Source of the DNA: Candidatus Tectimicrobiota bacterium
Lineage (GTDB): Bacteria > JACPSX01
Reading direction: 5' to 3'
Assembly: GCA_016193065.1 (NCBI GenBank)
Contig: JACPSX010000213.1
Span: forward strand, 1-14,155
Length of the DNA: 14,155 nt
Positions 6,698 to 14,155 of this stretch are shown here, one piece after another. Positions within the stretch are counted from its first letter, which is position 1. Every line of letters starts with the position of its first letter. The notes under the pieces were generated by a model that did not search any database, had not been told where the DNA came from, and saw only the letters and a program-made list of their open reading frames with translations. The translations under genes were made by a program, and so were the position numbers.

Positions 6698-7204
6698 CTA
6701 GAAACCAACGGACTCTCTGAACCCTGGGGCACGATACTCGCCACTCTTGCCCCCATGCTTGTAGACCAAACGGACCTCCGAAACGGTGATGCCGCGGTCG
6801 ACGGCCTTGCACATATCATAGATCGTCAAGCCAGCTCCCATGACGGCACACAACGCTTCCATTTCCACCCCCGTGGGTCCGACGGTCTTCACCCTGGCTT
6901 CGATATCGATCCGACAATCCTCCTCATGCAGGGTAAACCCCATTTCCACTCCCGTCAAAGATAAGGGGTGGCACATGGGAATGAGATCCGCGGTCTTTTT
7001 TGCCGCCAGAATGCCAGCCACCTGCGCCACCCCCAGGACATCCCCCTTCTCGATGCGGCGGTCCTGAATGCGGCGAAACGTTTCCGGACTCACCCGCACT
7101 GTGCCTCGGGCTACGGCCACTCGTTGGGTGCTCTTCTTGGCAGTTACATCCACCATGCGCCCGCGGCCCGCCGGGTCAAAATGGGTAAGCCCTTGCTTTG
7201 CCAT
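6698..7204 (-). CDS. moaC: Cyclic pyranopterin monophosphate synthase MoaC (molybdenum cofactor)
   Basis: MoaC converts the MoaA product, a 3',8-cyclo-GTP intermediate, to cyclic pyranopterin monophosphate in molybdenum cofactor synthesis. The 168-residue product has normal length. Diagnostic residues are the MCHPLSLTGVEM motif with H79, VGPTGVEMEAL with E115, and LTIYDMCKAVD with D130 and K133, matching the E. coli catalytic set H77, D128 and K131. ATG at 7204 is chosen because AGGAAGG lies 10 nt upstream; a TTG at 7213 is in frame but nearly touches that site. No other moa or mog gene is in the window. It is divergent from the P1 peptidase gene and 168 nt upstream of radA. Confidence 0.95.
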   Translation of the reverse strand: MAKQGLTHFDPAGRGRMVDVTAKKSTQRVAVARGTVRVSPETFRRIQDRRIEKGDVLGVAQVAGILAAKKTADLIPMCHPLSLTGVEMGFTLHEEDCRIDIEARVKTVGPTGVEMEALCAVMGAGLTIYDMCKAVDRGITVSEVRLVYKHGGKSGEYRAPGFRESVGF

Positions 7205-7227
7205 AAGTTGCAAACCTTCCTGCGGGA

Positions 7228-7256
7228 GTATTAACCACCCAAACCGGCAAAGTCAA
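7228..7256 (-). promoter_or_regulatory. Possible moaC promoter
   Basis: TTGACT (7256-7251), a 17-nt spacer and TAATAC (7233-7228) match sigma70 boxes 5/6 and 3/6. The start would fall near 7221, at the edge of the ribosome site, which is tight. The call is tentative. Confidence 0.35.
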
Positions 7257-7304
7257 ACATAAAGTTTCCCGACGTTGGTAGCATGTGAAATGTCCGCCTG
7301 TTCG

Positions 7305-7333
7305 TTGACACCACCGAAAAGTCGTGTTAAAAG
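7305..7333 (+). promoter_or_regulatory. Probable promoter of the P1 peptidase-cvpA genes
   Basis: A perfect -35 TTGACA (7305-7310) is followed after 17 nt by TAAAAG (7328-7333), or after 16 nt by TTAAAA. Transcription would start near 7340. That is downstream of the alternative GTG start at 7324 and so favours ATG 7369 as the start of the peptidase gene. Confidence 0.45.
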
Positions 7334-7368
7334 GGCGCAACAGTTCCGCGGGGAATTTGGCGCGCCTT

Positions 7369-8370
7369 ATGGACGAGATAAAGGCTGCTTTGATTTCCGA
7401 TGTGGGCCCGATTACCATCGGCCACGCCTCCGATTTCACCCACTACACAGGTTGCACGGTGATCCTCTGTGAACAGGGGGCTGTCGCTGGAGTCGAGGTG
7501 CGAGGGTTGGCCAGCAGCACCCGCGAGTTGGACGCCCTATCAGCCCACCACCTCGTGGACAAGATCCATGCCCTTCTCCTGGCAGGAGGAAGCGCATTCG
7601 GGCTGGAAGCGGCTTCCGGAGTGATGGACTACCTGGAAGAAAAGGGGATTGGATTCCAGACCAGCACGGGCCCCGTACCGATCGTCCCCTGTGCCATCCT
7701 CTATGACCTGAACTTCGCTTCCCGACAGGGCAGGCCCAACCGGGCCATGGGGTATGAGGCTTGTCTAAACGCGGCTGCAGCCCCCCCGCAAGAGGGGAGT
7801 ATAGGGGCGGGCACCGGCGCCACCGTGGGGAAGCTTTTTGGCATCAAGCGGGCCACCAAGGGAGGATTGGGGGTCGCGTGCTATCAAATTCCGGACACGA
7901 GCGTTCTGGTGGGGGCTATGGCCGCGGTAAACGCTTTCGGAGACGTCCTCGACCGACGCACGCGGGAAATACTTGCGGGCGCCCGCTCCGCGCCGGACAG
8001 CCACCGCTACGTGGACACCGCCCGGGAAATGATGCGAGGGGTCACCCGCACAGACTTCGCCAACACCCACACCACCCTGGGGGTTATTGTGACCAATGCC
8101 GCCCTCGACAAAAGGGGGGCTACCATTCTGGCCCGCCTGGCCTCCAATGGGTTGGTGCGGGTCAGCTCTCCTGCCTCCACAACATTTGACGGGGATGTAG
8201 TCTTCGCTCTCTCCGTAGGAAATCTTTCCGCCGATATCAACGTCCTCGGTGTGGTGGCCGCCGAGGCTCTCTCCGAAGCAGTCAACCGGGGAGTGCGCAC
8301 AGCGGACGGCTTCGGAATTCTCCCCTCGCATCTGGAAATCGCCGGCCAGCAGGGAGCAGAGAAGAAATGA
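7369..8370 (+). CDS. P1 (S58, DmpA/NylC-like) self-processing peptidase
   Basis: This 333-residue protein belongs to the P1 family of N-terminal-nucleophile hydrolases, made as a precursor that cleaves itself and exposes a Ser or Thr as catalytic residue. Family hallmarks are ISDVGPITIGHASD at the start, LLLAGGSAFGLEAASGV, GAGTGATVGK (about 146-155), the HTTLGVIVTNAAL strand (T235 and T236) and TTFDGDVVFAL. By alignment from memory with NylC-type members (NTT-I/L-GV), T235 should be the nucleophile, with H234 where Asn is common. Substrates in the family include beta- or D-amino peptides and nylon oligomers; none can be assigned here. GTG 7324 is a possible longer start, but the promoter and family N-terminus favour ATG 7369. 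Its stop overlaps the cvpA start as ATGA. Confidence 0.88.
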   Translation: MDEIKAALISDVGPITIGHASDFTHYTGCTVILCEQGAVAGVEVRGLASSTRELDALSAHHLVDKIHALLLAGGSAFGLEAASGVMDYLEEKGIGFQTSTGPVPIVPCAILYDLNFASRQGRPNRAMGYEACLNAAAAPPQEGSIGAGTGATVGKLFGIKRATKGGLGVACYQIPDTSVLVGAMAAVNAFGDVLDRRTREILAGARSAPDSHRYVDTAREMMRGVTRTDFANTHTTLGVIVTNAALDKRGATILARLASNGLVRVSSPASTTFDGDVVFALSVGNLSADINVLGVVAAEALSEAVNRGVRTADGFGILPSHLEIAGQQGAEKK

Positions 8371-9005
8371 ACTGGCTTGACATCATCCTACTAATCATAC
8401 TGGGATTCGGCGTCTTCAAAGGCCTACGGGCGGGGTTTTCGGGACAGGTGGTCTCACTGCTGTCGCTCGTGGTCGGCTACGTAATTGCGAGCAAGGCCCA
8501 ACAATGGGGGGCCAACCAACTGACAACCATCTTTGAAAGCGAAACGGGATCCCGGATATTGGCCTTTTTACTCCTCTTTGGCGTGGGTTATCTGGCGACG
8601 CACTTTGCCGTTGGCCGATTATTGGAAAAACTTTTGGGAAACCGCCTCTCTCTGGGAAATCGAATTGCCGGAGGGGCCATTGCCCTGATGAAGACTTCAA
8701 TCATTCTTTCCTTCCCCCTGATCATCTGGATCCTTTTCATGCCCGAGTCCTCCTTTTCATCTCTAGCCCACTCCAGAGTTCGCCCGTATCTCAAGCCGGC
8801 ACTTGGGTTTACCCTGAAATTTCTGCCTGAAGATCTCAAGGAAGCATACGATAAAAGAGTCGATGATCTGGAAACCGAAAAGTTTCCGGAGACGAAGCAG
8901 AAGAAGGGCGACAAAACGGAACCTGGGGCTGAAAAACCGCTTCAAGAGCGCGAAACTCATCAACTTAAGGATCGCCGGAAGGTCGAAAAGCTCATCGAAC
9001 AGTAA
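8367..9005 (+). CDS. CvpA family membrane protein
   Basis: This 212-residue inner-membrane protein has the CvpA (colicin V production) architecture: four hydrophobic segments at about 4-22, 26-43, 63-83 and 102-127, the start MNWLDIILLIILGFGVFKGLRAGF, and a charged Lys/Glu-rich cytoplasmic tail from about 150 onward. In E. coli CvpA is needed for colicin V export and lies next to purF; in other bacteria it is linked to envelope stress tolerance. The biochemical role is unknown. It overlaps the P1 peptidase stop by 4 nt (ATGA), so the two are almost certainly co-translated. The hydrophilic tail is longer than in minimal family members. Confidence 0.85.
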   Translation: MNWLDIILLIILGFGVFKGLRAGFSGQVVSLLSLVVGYVIASKAQQWGANQLTTIFESETGSRILAFLLLFGVGYLATHFAVGRLLEKLLGNRLSLGNRIAGGAIALMKTSIILSFPLIIWILFMPESSFSSLAHSRVRPYLKPALGFTLKFLPEDLKEAYDKRVDDLETEKFPETKQKKGDKTEPGAEKPLQERETHQLKDRRKVEKLIEQ

Positions 9006-9018
9006 CGCGGACGGCGGA

Positions 9019-9028
9019 GGCGGCCGCC
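9019..9028. other. GC palindrome between cvpA and cheY
   Basis: GGCGGCCGCC is a perfect 10-bp palindrome 14 nt after the cvpA stop. No T-run follows, so termination of cvpA transcripts here is not supported, and cheY may be co-transcribed. Confidence 0.25.
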
Positions 9029-9110
9029 CATAGGAAACAGGACTGGTTTGGTTGAGCAAATCCTGCGGGGCGACCAGTGCGAGAGCGGGCAGGAGGAGGC
9101 AATTGTCACA

Positions 9111-9488
9111 ATGAACCTGAATATGAAGGTCCTCATCGTTGACGATTTCTCGACCATGCGGAGGATCATGAAAAACCTGCTGCGCCAGATCGGTTTCACC
9201 AACATTCAGGAAGCCGATGACGGCACCACCGCTCTGCAACTGCTCAAGACGGACCCCGTGGACCTGGTTATTTCCGACTGGAAAATGCCCAAGATGAGCG
9301 GCCTCGACCTCCTGAAAGCGATCCGGGGGGACAACCAACTGAAAGCGATCCCGGTCCTCATGGTCACTGCCGAGGCTAAAAAGGAAAACATCGTCGAGGC
9401 GGTTCAGGCGGGAGTGAACAATTACATTGTCAAACCCTTCACAGCCGAGACGCTGAAAGAGAAGCTGGAAAAAGTGCTCAACCCTTAA
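9111..9488 (+). CDS. cheY: CheY-like single-domain response regulator
   Basis: This 125-residue receiver domain has no output domain. The CheY set is complete: acidic pair D11-D12, phospho-acceptor D56 ([12 protein letters not shown]), T86 (MVTAEA), Y105 and K108 (IVKPF). [16 protein letters not shown] after the acidic pair is typical of true chemotaxis CheY, which binds the flagellar switch protein FliM when phosphorylated by CheA. No other che, fli or mot gene is in the window, so its kinase and target are inferred only. ATG 9111 is chosen because AGGAGGAGG lies 11 nt upstream and the receiver domain starts at once; a TTG at 9048 would add 21 unconserved residues. It is 105 nt after cvpA. 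Its TAA overlaps the panC stop on the other strand. Confidence 0.93.
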   Translation: MNLNMKVLIVDDFSTMRRIMKNLLRQIGFTNIQEADDGTTALQLLKTDPVDLVISDWKMPKMSGLDLLKAIRGDNQLKAIPVLMVTAEAKKENIVEAVQAGVNNYIVKPFTAETLKEKLEKVLNP

Positions 9489-10333
9489 GGGACACTGAGA
9501 ACCGCATTGTCGATCAGACGGGACTTTCCTACAAACGCCGCCAGGGCCAGCAAGGTGTCCCCCTGCAGCAGGCTCACCTCCTCCAGGGTTTCCGGATCAC
9601 ACAGCACGACATAGTCAATCCGCACCTGGGGTTGCTGCGAAATCATCTCCTTCACCACGGCCAGAATTGTTTCCGGTCTCCGTTCCCCCTCATCGATCAG
9701 TTCCTGGGCTCGCCGCAATGAGCGGTTCAGGGACAAGGCGGACTGTCTCTGCCGCGGGCTCAGGTAGACGTTGCGCGAGCTCATGGCCACTCCATCGGGA
9801 TCCCGCACGGTCTCCACACCCACGACTTCCAGGTCCCAGTTGAGATCCGCCACCATGCGCTTGATCACCAGAAATTGCTGGTAGTCTTTCAGTCCAAAGT
9901 AAGCCCGCTGGGGCTGGACGATGTGGAAGAGCTTGCCAACCACCGTGGCAACTCCCCGGAAGTGCCCCGGACGAGACTCACCGCAGAGCTTGTCGGTAAT
10001 GCCTTCCACGTGGACCGAGGTGCGGGACCCAGGAGGGTACATGTCCTCGGCACGGGGGCAGAACAGGACGTCGACCCCCACGGAGGCGGCCTTCGCCGCA
10101 TCTCCTTCGGGATCCCGTGGGTAGGAGGCCAGGTCCTCGCCGGGACCGAACTGGGTTGGATTGACAAAGAGGCTTACGACCACCAGATCGGATTCCTGTC
10201 TGGCCCGGGTCATGAGCCGCAGGTGGCCGTCGTGGAAATAGCCCATGGTGGGCACGAAGCCGATGGTTTTCCCCTCCCGGCGCGCCCGGCGGGCCGCAGC
10301 GATCATGTCCTGGATCTCGACAATTCGCTCCAT
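9485..10333 (-). CDS. panC: Pantothenate synthetase (pantoate-beta-alanine ligase)
   Basis: PanC condenses pantoate and beta-alanine with ATP hydrolysis to AMP, the last step of vitamin B5 synthesis. The 282-residue protein shows the HIGH-like [53 protein letters not shown] and the KMSK-like MSSRNVYLS. All are standard for the family; the residue before KDYQQ is L where E or P is common. ATG 10333 has AAGGTGG 8 nt upstream, which overlaps the panB stop (TAAGG); a GTG at 10345 is also in frame. It is the last gene of the dapB-to-panC run and meets cheY tail to tail. Confidence 0.96.
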   Translation of the reverse strand: MERIVEIQDMIAAARRARREGKTIGFVPTMGYFHDGHLRLMTRARQESDLVVVSLFVNPTQFGPGEDLASYPRDPEGDAAKAASVGVDVLFCPRAEDMYPPGSRTSVHVEGITDKLCGESRPGHFRGVATVVGKLFHIVQPQRAYFGLKDYQQFLVIKRMVADLNWDLEVVGVETVRDPDGVAMSSRNVYLSPRQRQSALSLNRSLRRAQELIDEGERRPETILAVVKEMISQQPQVRIDYVVLCDPETLEEVSLLQGDTLLALAAFVGKSRLIDNAVLSVP

Positions 10334-10346
10334 GATCCCCACCACC

Positions 10347-11152
<806 letters not shown>

Positions 11153-11153
<1 letters not shown>

Positions 11154-11256
11154 CCGGACCTCCTCTTCAAACAGGTTCCCCAATAAACCAGGAAAGCCTT
11201 CCAGCGCTCGACCGGAAGGCATTGTTTGCTGCCCGGCGCCAACCCACGGGTCCGGA
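11153..11256 (-). promoter_or_regulatory. panB leader able to sequester the ribosome binding site
   Basis: On the minus strand TCCGGACC (11256-11249) is fully complementary to GGTCCGGA (11160-11153). The latter contains the last two Gs of the AGGAGG ribosome site (11164-11159) and the A of the panB ATG. Between the arms lies a second perfect hairpin, GCCTTCC/GGAAGGC at 11196-11220 with an 11-nt loop. The inner hairpin is followed by TTTCCT, too weak a T-run for a confident terminator. Translational control of panB is an inference; a relation to the known pan leader RNA motif is unverified. Confidence 0.45.
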
Positions 11257-11296
11257 ATTCCGCGCAGCCCATCCTTGCCACCGGAACAGACCCTGG

Positions 11297-11941
11297 CTAA
11301 CGGGATCCGAGCGGGATATCGTATTCGGTCCCTTTCTTCATCTTATGAATCTTTGCGATCAGGTCTTGCAGGTCCTCGGTCTGGTTCACGAAATCGATCT
11401 CGCTGGTGTTGATCACCAGCAAAGGGGTCTCACGGTAGTGGAAGAAAAACTCATTATACGTGCGGCTGACCGCTTCCACGTATTCCACGGCTATCCCGCG
11501 TTCATACTCCCTGGACCGGGACCGGATCCGTCTTAGCAAGACCTCTAGTTCTGCCTGCAAGTAAATGACCAGGTCAGGCTTGGGAACACGGGGCTCGAGC
11601 AATTGGTAGACCTCATCATAGAGTTTTAGCTCCTTATCGTCAAGCGTGACCGAGGCAAAGATCCGGTCCTTGACGAAAAGGTAATCGCACACGGTGGTTT
11701 GCTGAAAGAGCTGGTGCTGGACCAGTTCCTCTTGCTGGCGAAACCGGCTCAACAGGAAAAAGATCTGAGCCTGGAAGGCATAGCGCACCGGGTCCCGGTA
11801 AAAATCCTCGAGGAAAGGGTTTTTCTCGGCCACTTCCAGGACCGTATGAGCCTGGAAGGCATCCCCCAGAAGACGAGCCAGGCTGGTCTTGCCCACGCCG
11901 ATGGGCCCTTCGATGGCAATGTAGCGGGTCTCAGATGCCAC
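11297..11941 (-). CDS. Deoxynucleoside kinase family protein
   Basis: This 214-residue P-loop kinase belongs to the deoxynucleoside kinase family (dAdo/dGuo kinase type), which phosphorylates deoxynucleosides for dNTP salvage. Motifs are the P-loop GPIGVGKTS at residues 12-20, the conserved glutamate after FLEDFY-type sequence, the DR motif in FVKDRIFASV, and the arginine-rich lid RRIRSRSREYERGI. Base preference cannot be read from the sequence. The start is GTG at 11941, 11 nt inside the end of folK, with GAGGA 8 nt before it; IAIEGPIG then begins at the expected distance. An ATG at 12007 would add 22 residues lying inside folK. In several bacteria such a kinase sits beside folK and pan genes. 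Confidence 0.88.
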   Translation of the reverse strand: MASETRYIAIEGPIGVGKTSLARLLGDAFQAHTVLEVAEKNPFLEDFYRDPVRYAFQAQIFFLLSRFRQQEELVQHQLFQQTTVCDYLFVKDRIFASVTLDDKELKLYDEVYQLLEPRVPKPDLVIYLQAELEVLLRRIRSRSREYERGIAVEYVEAVSRTYNEFFFHYRETPLLVINTSEIDFVNQTEDLQDLIAKIHKMKKGTEYDIPLGSR

Positions 11942-12437
11942 AGGCAGCGTCCTCGCGCAGCTTTTCCACTTGCTGGGCAGTCCCCAGAGCGGCCAGATAC
12001 GCGGCAAAGGGGACGCCCGTCTCCGGGTGTTTCCCGTCAGGATCCACTTCCAGCAGCGGGATGAGCACGAAACGCCGCTCCGTCAATCTGGGATGAGGCA
12101 CCTGGAGTCCCCCGCCCTCGTAGACACAATCGCCGTACAAGAGCAGATCCAGATCGACGAGGCGCGGACCCCAGCGCACCGCCGGCGCGCGCCCCATATG
12201 CGCCTCGATGCTTTTGAGAGCCTTCAGCACCTCCGTGGGCCCGAGGGCCGTTTGGATCCGGACGACCCCATTGACAAACCAAGGCTGCAACGGACCGCCG
12301 ACGGGCTCCGTGCGATACAGAGAGGAAACCTGCAGAACGTGGAAATCTTTCGCTTGTTGCAGAAGGCAGACTGCCTGCCGGCAATTGGCTGCCGGCTCGT
12401 CCAGGTTGGAACCGATCCCCACCGTGGCAACAGGCAT
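11931..12437 (-). CDS. folK: 6-hydroxymethyl-7,8-dihydropterin pyrophosphokinase
   Basis: FolK (HPPK) moves pyrophosphate from ATP to 6-hydroxymethyl-dihydropterin, the step before dihydropteroate synthesis in folate formation. The 168-residue product starts with VATVGIGSNLDEP, carries SSLYRTEPVG, FVNGVV, and the signature RWGPRLVDLDLLLYG with its two metal-binding aspartates, then VPHPRLTERRFVLIPL. ATG 12437 lies 2 nt after the dapL stop; the ribosome site is weak, so coupling to dapL translation is likely. Its 3' end overlaps the kinase start by 11 nt. No folP, folB or folE is in the window. Confidence 0.95.
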   Translation of the reverse strand: MPVATVGIGSNLDEPAANCRQAVCLLQQAKDFHVLQVSSLYRTEPVGGPLQPWFVNGVVRIQTALGPTEVLKALKSIEAHMGRAPAVRWGPRLVDLDLLLYGDCVYEGGGLQVPHPRLTERRFVLIPLLEVDPDGKHPETGVPFAAYLAALGTAQQVEKLREDAACGI

Positions 12438-12439
12438 GC

Positions 12440-13615
12440 TCAGATTCGAAGCTTCCGGATCCGCTCCACGGCCTCCTGAAGCCGCTCCTCGGAAACCGTC
12501 AGTGTGAACCGGATAAACCCCTCTCCATAGGAACCGAAACCCACACCCGGGGTACTCACGATGGCTGCCTCCTGCAAGAGGTGGGCGCAAAACTCCACGG
12601 AGCGGACTCCCTGGGGAAGAGGAACCCAGAGATAAAACGTGGCCTGGGGTTTCTCCACCTGAAATCCCGCCCGCTGCAGCCCGTCCACGAGAACATTGCG
12701 GCGCCCGGTGTAGATCCTTCGCACTTCCTCCAGCTCCTCCGCAGGACCCAGAAGAGCGGCAATGCCGGCCTCCTGAACCGCCTCGAAGAGCCCCGAATCC
12801 AGATTCGCCTTGACCGCTGCCAGGCCGGAGAGGATCTCCCGGTTGCCCACCGCAAAGGCCGCCCGCCAGCCGGTCATATTGAAGGTCTTGGAAAAGGAAT
12901 GGAACTCAATCCCGACCTCTTTCCCTCCCTCAACCTGCAGGAGGCTCGGAGCCTTGTATCCATCATAGGACATCTCGTTATAAGCCGCGTCATGGCACAG
13001 GATCAGATGATTACGGCGGGCAAACTCGACGGATTCCCGGAGAAACTCCACAGGGGCCACGGCAGCCGTGGGGTTGTTCGGGTAGTTGAGGAAGAGCATT
13101 TTTGCTTTTTTCAGATCCGCCGGGTCGATCCGGGAATAATCGGGCAGGAAGCGGTTTTCCCTGCGCAGAGGTATGAGCACGGGATGGCCGCCGGCCAGAA
13201 CCGTTCCCGAATAATAAACAGGATAGCCGGGATCCGGCACCAGCACCACGTCCCCGGGGTTCACGAAGGCCAGAGGAATGTGGCCAATCCCCTCCTTGGA
13301 GCCCAGCATGGAGATGATCTCGCCATTCGGGTCCAGAGTGACCCCGTATCGCTTCTGGAACCAGGTCGCCACCGCCTGCCGGAAGCTCTCCATGCCTGCA
13401 TAGGAAGGGTAGCGATGATGAGACGGGTCCGCCGCAGCCTCCTGCAGGCGCTTTACGATGTGCGGGTACGTCGGCAGATCGGGGTCCCCGACTCCCAAAT
13501 CAATGATGTCGGCCCCTTTTGCCTGAGCCTCCTTGCGCATGCGATCGATCTCGGCAAAAAGGTAGGGGGGAAGTTGATTGAGTCGTTCAGCCCGGGCAAA
13601 AGAAGCTGCGGCCAC
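12440..13615 (-). CDS. dapL: LL-diaminopimelate aminotransferase (DapL)
   Basis: This PLP-dependent class I/II aminotransferase of 391 residues closely resembles LL-diaminopimelate aminotransferases, which convert tetrahydrodipicolinate directly to LL-diaminopimelate with glutamate and bypass the acyl-blocked DapD-DapC-DapE route. Support includes SMLGSKEGIGHIPLAFVNPGD and VPDPGYPVY, the NYPNNPT cofactor loop (N181), D209 and Y212, and the Schiff-base lysine K243 in HSFSKTFNMTGWR. The adjacent dapB, which makes the substrate, strongly supports the call over a generic aspartate or alanine aminotransferase. The start is GTG at 13615, with AGGAGG at 5-nt spacing, 12 nt after dapB. Confidence 0.9.
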   Translation of the reverse strand: MAAASFARAERLNQLPPYLFAEIDRMRKEAQAKGADIIDLGVGDPDLPTYPHIVKRLQEAAADPSHHRYPSYAGMESFRQAVATWFQKRYGVTLDPNGEIISMLGSKEGIGHIPLAFVNPGDVVLVPDPGYPVYYSGTVLAGGHPVLIPLRRENRFLPDYSRIDPADLKKAKMLFLNYPNNPTAAVAPVEFLRESVEFARRNHLILCHDAAYNEMSYDGYKAPSLLQVEGGKEVGIEFHSFSKTFNMTGWRAAFAVGNREILSGLAAVKANLDSGLFEAVQEAGIAALLGPAEELEEVRRIYTGRRNVLVDGLQRAGFQVEKPQATFYLWVPLPQGVRSVEFCAHLLQEAAIVSTPGVGFGSYGEGFIRFTLTVSEERLQEAVERIRKLRI

Positions 13616-13627
13616 GGAATCCTCCTT

Positions 13628-14155
13628 TTAGCGCTTGAGTCCCAACACGTCCTGCATATCATAGATTCCCGGAGGCTGGCCCACAACCCACTGGGCCGCT
13701 CTGAGGGCTCCCCAGGCAAAGGTGTCCCGGCTGTGAGCCCGGTGCACCATCTCCAGCCGCTCCCCGGGGCCCGCCAGGACCACCAGGTGCTCACCCACCA
13801 CGTCCCCGGCGCGCACGGCGTGCACTCCAATCTCTGCTGAAGTTCTCTCCCCGGTGATCCCACGGCGCCCGAAGATTCCGCTACCCGGCCACGGGCGCTG
13901 CAAGGCACCAGCGACCACCTGGGCCAAACGCAAGGCCGTCCCGCTGGGAGCATCTTTCTTTAGACGGTGATGGATCTCGACAATTTCCACATCATATCCT
14001 TCTCCCAGAGAGGCAACGGCCTCTTCCAGAAGACGGTACAGCACGTTGACCCCCAGGCTCATGTTGGGGGATTTCACGAGGCGGGCTCGGGAAGCCAGGC
14101 TTTCAATCTCCTTGTCCTGTTCCGGCGAGAACCCCGTGGTGCCAATGACCATCGC
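13628..14155 (-). CDS. dapB: 4-hydroxy-tetrahydrodipicolinate reductase, N-terminus beyond window
   Basis: DapB reduces 4-hydroxy-tetrahydrodipicolinate with NAD(P)H in the diaminopimelate/lysine pathway. The window holds the last 175 codons; the frame stays open through 14155. Visible are VIGTTGFSPEQ at the cofactor side, the SPNMSLGVNVL stretch, and the signature EIHHRLKKDAPSGTA with the catalytic histidine-lysine pair, then GERTSAEIGVHAVRAGDVVGEH and the C-terminal AHSRDTFAWGAL. The nucleotide-binding N-terminal Rossmann part, about 90 residues, lies outside. It is the most upstream gene of this run that can be seen; dapA would be a likely neighbour. Confidence 0.96.
   Translation of the reverse strand, partial: AMVIGTTGFSPEQDKEIESLASRARLVKSPNMSLGVNVLYRLLEEAVASLGEGYDVEIVEIHHRLKKDAPSGTALRLAQVVAGALQRPWPGSGIFGRRGITGERTSAEIGVHAVRAGDVVGEHLVVLAGPGERLEMVHRAHSRDTFAWGALRAAQWVVGQPPGIYDMQDVLGLKR

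Noticed and set aside
6526-6819. Small minus-strand frames in the moaC-radA spacer
   Set aside because: They overlap the end of moaC, have no ribosome site, and the products show no family signature.
9048-9110. Upstream TTG start adding 21 residues to CheY
   Set aside because: The added residues match nothing in the family, and AGGAGGAGG is placed for ATG 9111.
11196-11220. Rho-independent terminator after the deoxynucleoside kinase gene
   Set aside because: The 7-bp stem is good, but the loop is 11 nt and only TTTCCT follows; read as a leader hairpin instead.
12581-13840. 419-codon open frame on the plus strand
   Set aside because: It is antisense to dapL and dapB, which are well supported, and its product has no recognisable motif.

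Overview
This 14.2 kb stretch is ordinary-looking bacterial chromosome, rich in housekeeping genes and GC-rich by eye (about 60 percent). There is no sign of phage, plasmid, insertion sequence or CRISPR. All four tRNA genes encode their CCA end. The gene order radA - yacL-type PIN/TRAM - ispDF - cysS - rlmB - tRNA-Thr/Tyr/Gly/Thr (normally followed by tuf), with a dapL-type lysine pathway and a bifunctional ispDF, fits a deltaproteobacterial (Desulfobacterota) or NC10/Methylomirabilota-like genome. That placement is inference from memory of gene neighbourhoods; the sequence does not settle it.

Layout. Left block, all on the minus strand (read right to left): moaC (6698-7204), radA (5203-6529, broken), then after a good sigma70-type promoter yacL-type PIN/TRAM protein (4063-5118), ispDF fusion (2872-4041), cysS (1321-2853) and rlmB (584-1324). 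A second strong promoter lies at the rlmB stop and drives four tRNA genes, Thr(TGT)-Tyr(GTA)-Gly(TCC)-Thr(GGT) (25-475). This is the classical cluster upstream of tuf, which should lie just beyond position 1. Middle block, plus strand: a P1/S58-family self-processing peptidase (7369-8370), a CvpA-family membrane protein (8367-9005) and a stand-alone CheY (9111-9488). Right block, minus strand: a biosynthetic run dapB (cut by the window edge), dapL, folK, deoxynucleoside kinase, panB and panC (9485-14155). It covers lysine/diaminopimelate, folate, dNTP salvage and pantothenate.

How the parts work together. The left block serves translation and its support (Cys-tRNA, 23S rRNA ribose methylation, tRNAs) plus isoprenoid precursors. 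In the right block, PanB consumes 5,10-methylene-tetrahydrofolate, whose pterin moiety depends on FolK, so folate and pantothenate genes sit together logically.

Most notable observations. (1) radA carries what looks like a net 50-nt deletion right after Walker B; it breaks the frame and removes the segment that corresponds to the RecA L1 loop. (2) The panB leader can form an 8-bp helix that covers the end of the Shine-Dalgarno and the first base of the start codon. (3) Both strong promoters bury the upstream gene's TGA stop in their TTGACG -35 box, and each has a palindrome over its predicted start point. (4) The spacer in the tRNA cluster holds a nested inverted repeat followed by a T-run. 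(5) cheY and panC share one TTAA as overlapping stop codons. No clearly new multi-gene system is evident. No gap exceeds 300 bases; the longest gene-free stretch is 6530-6697.
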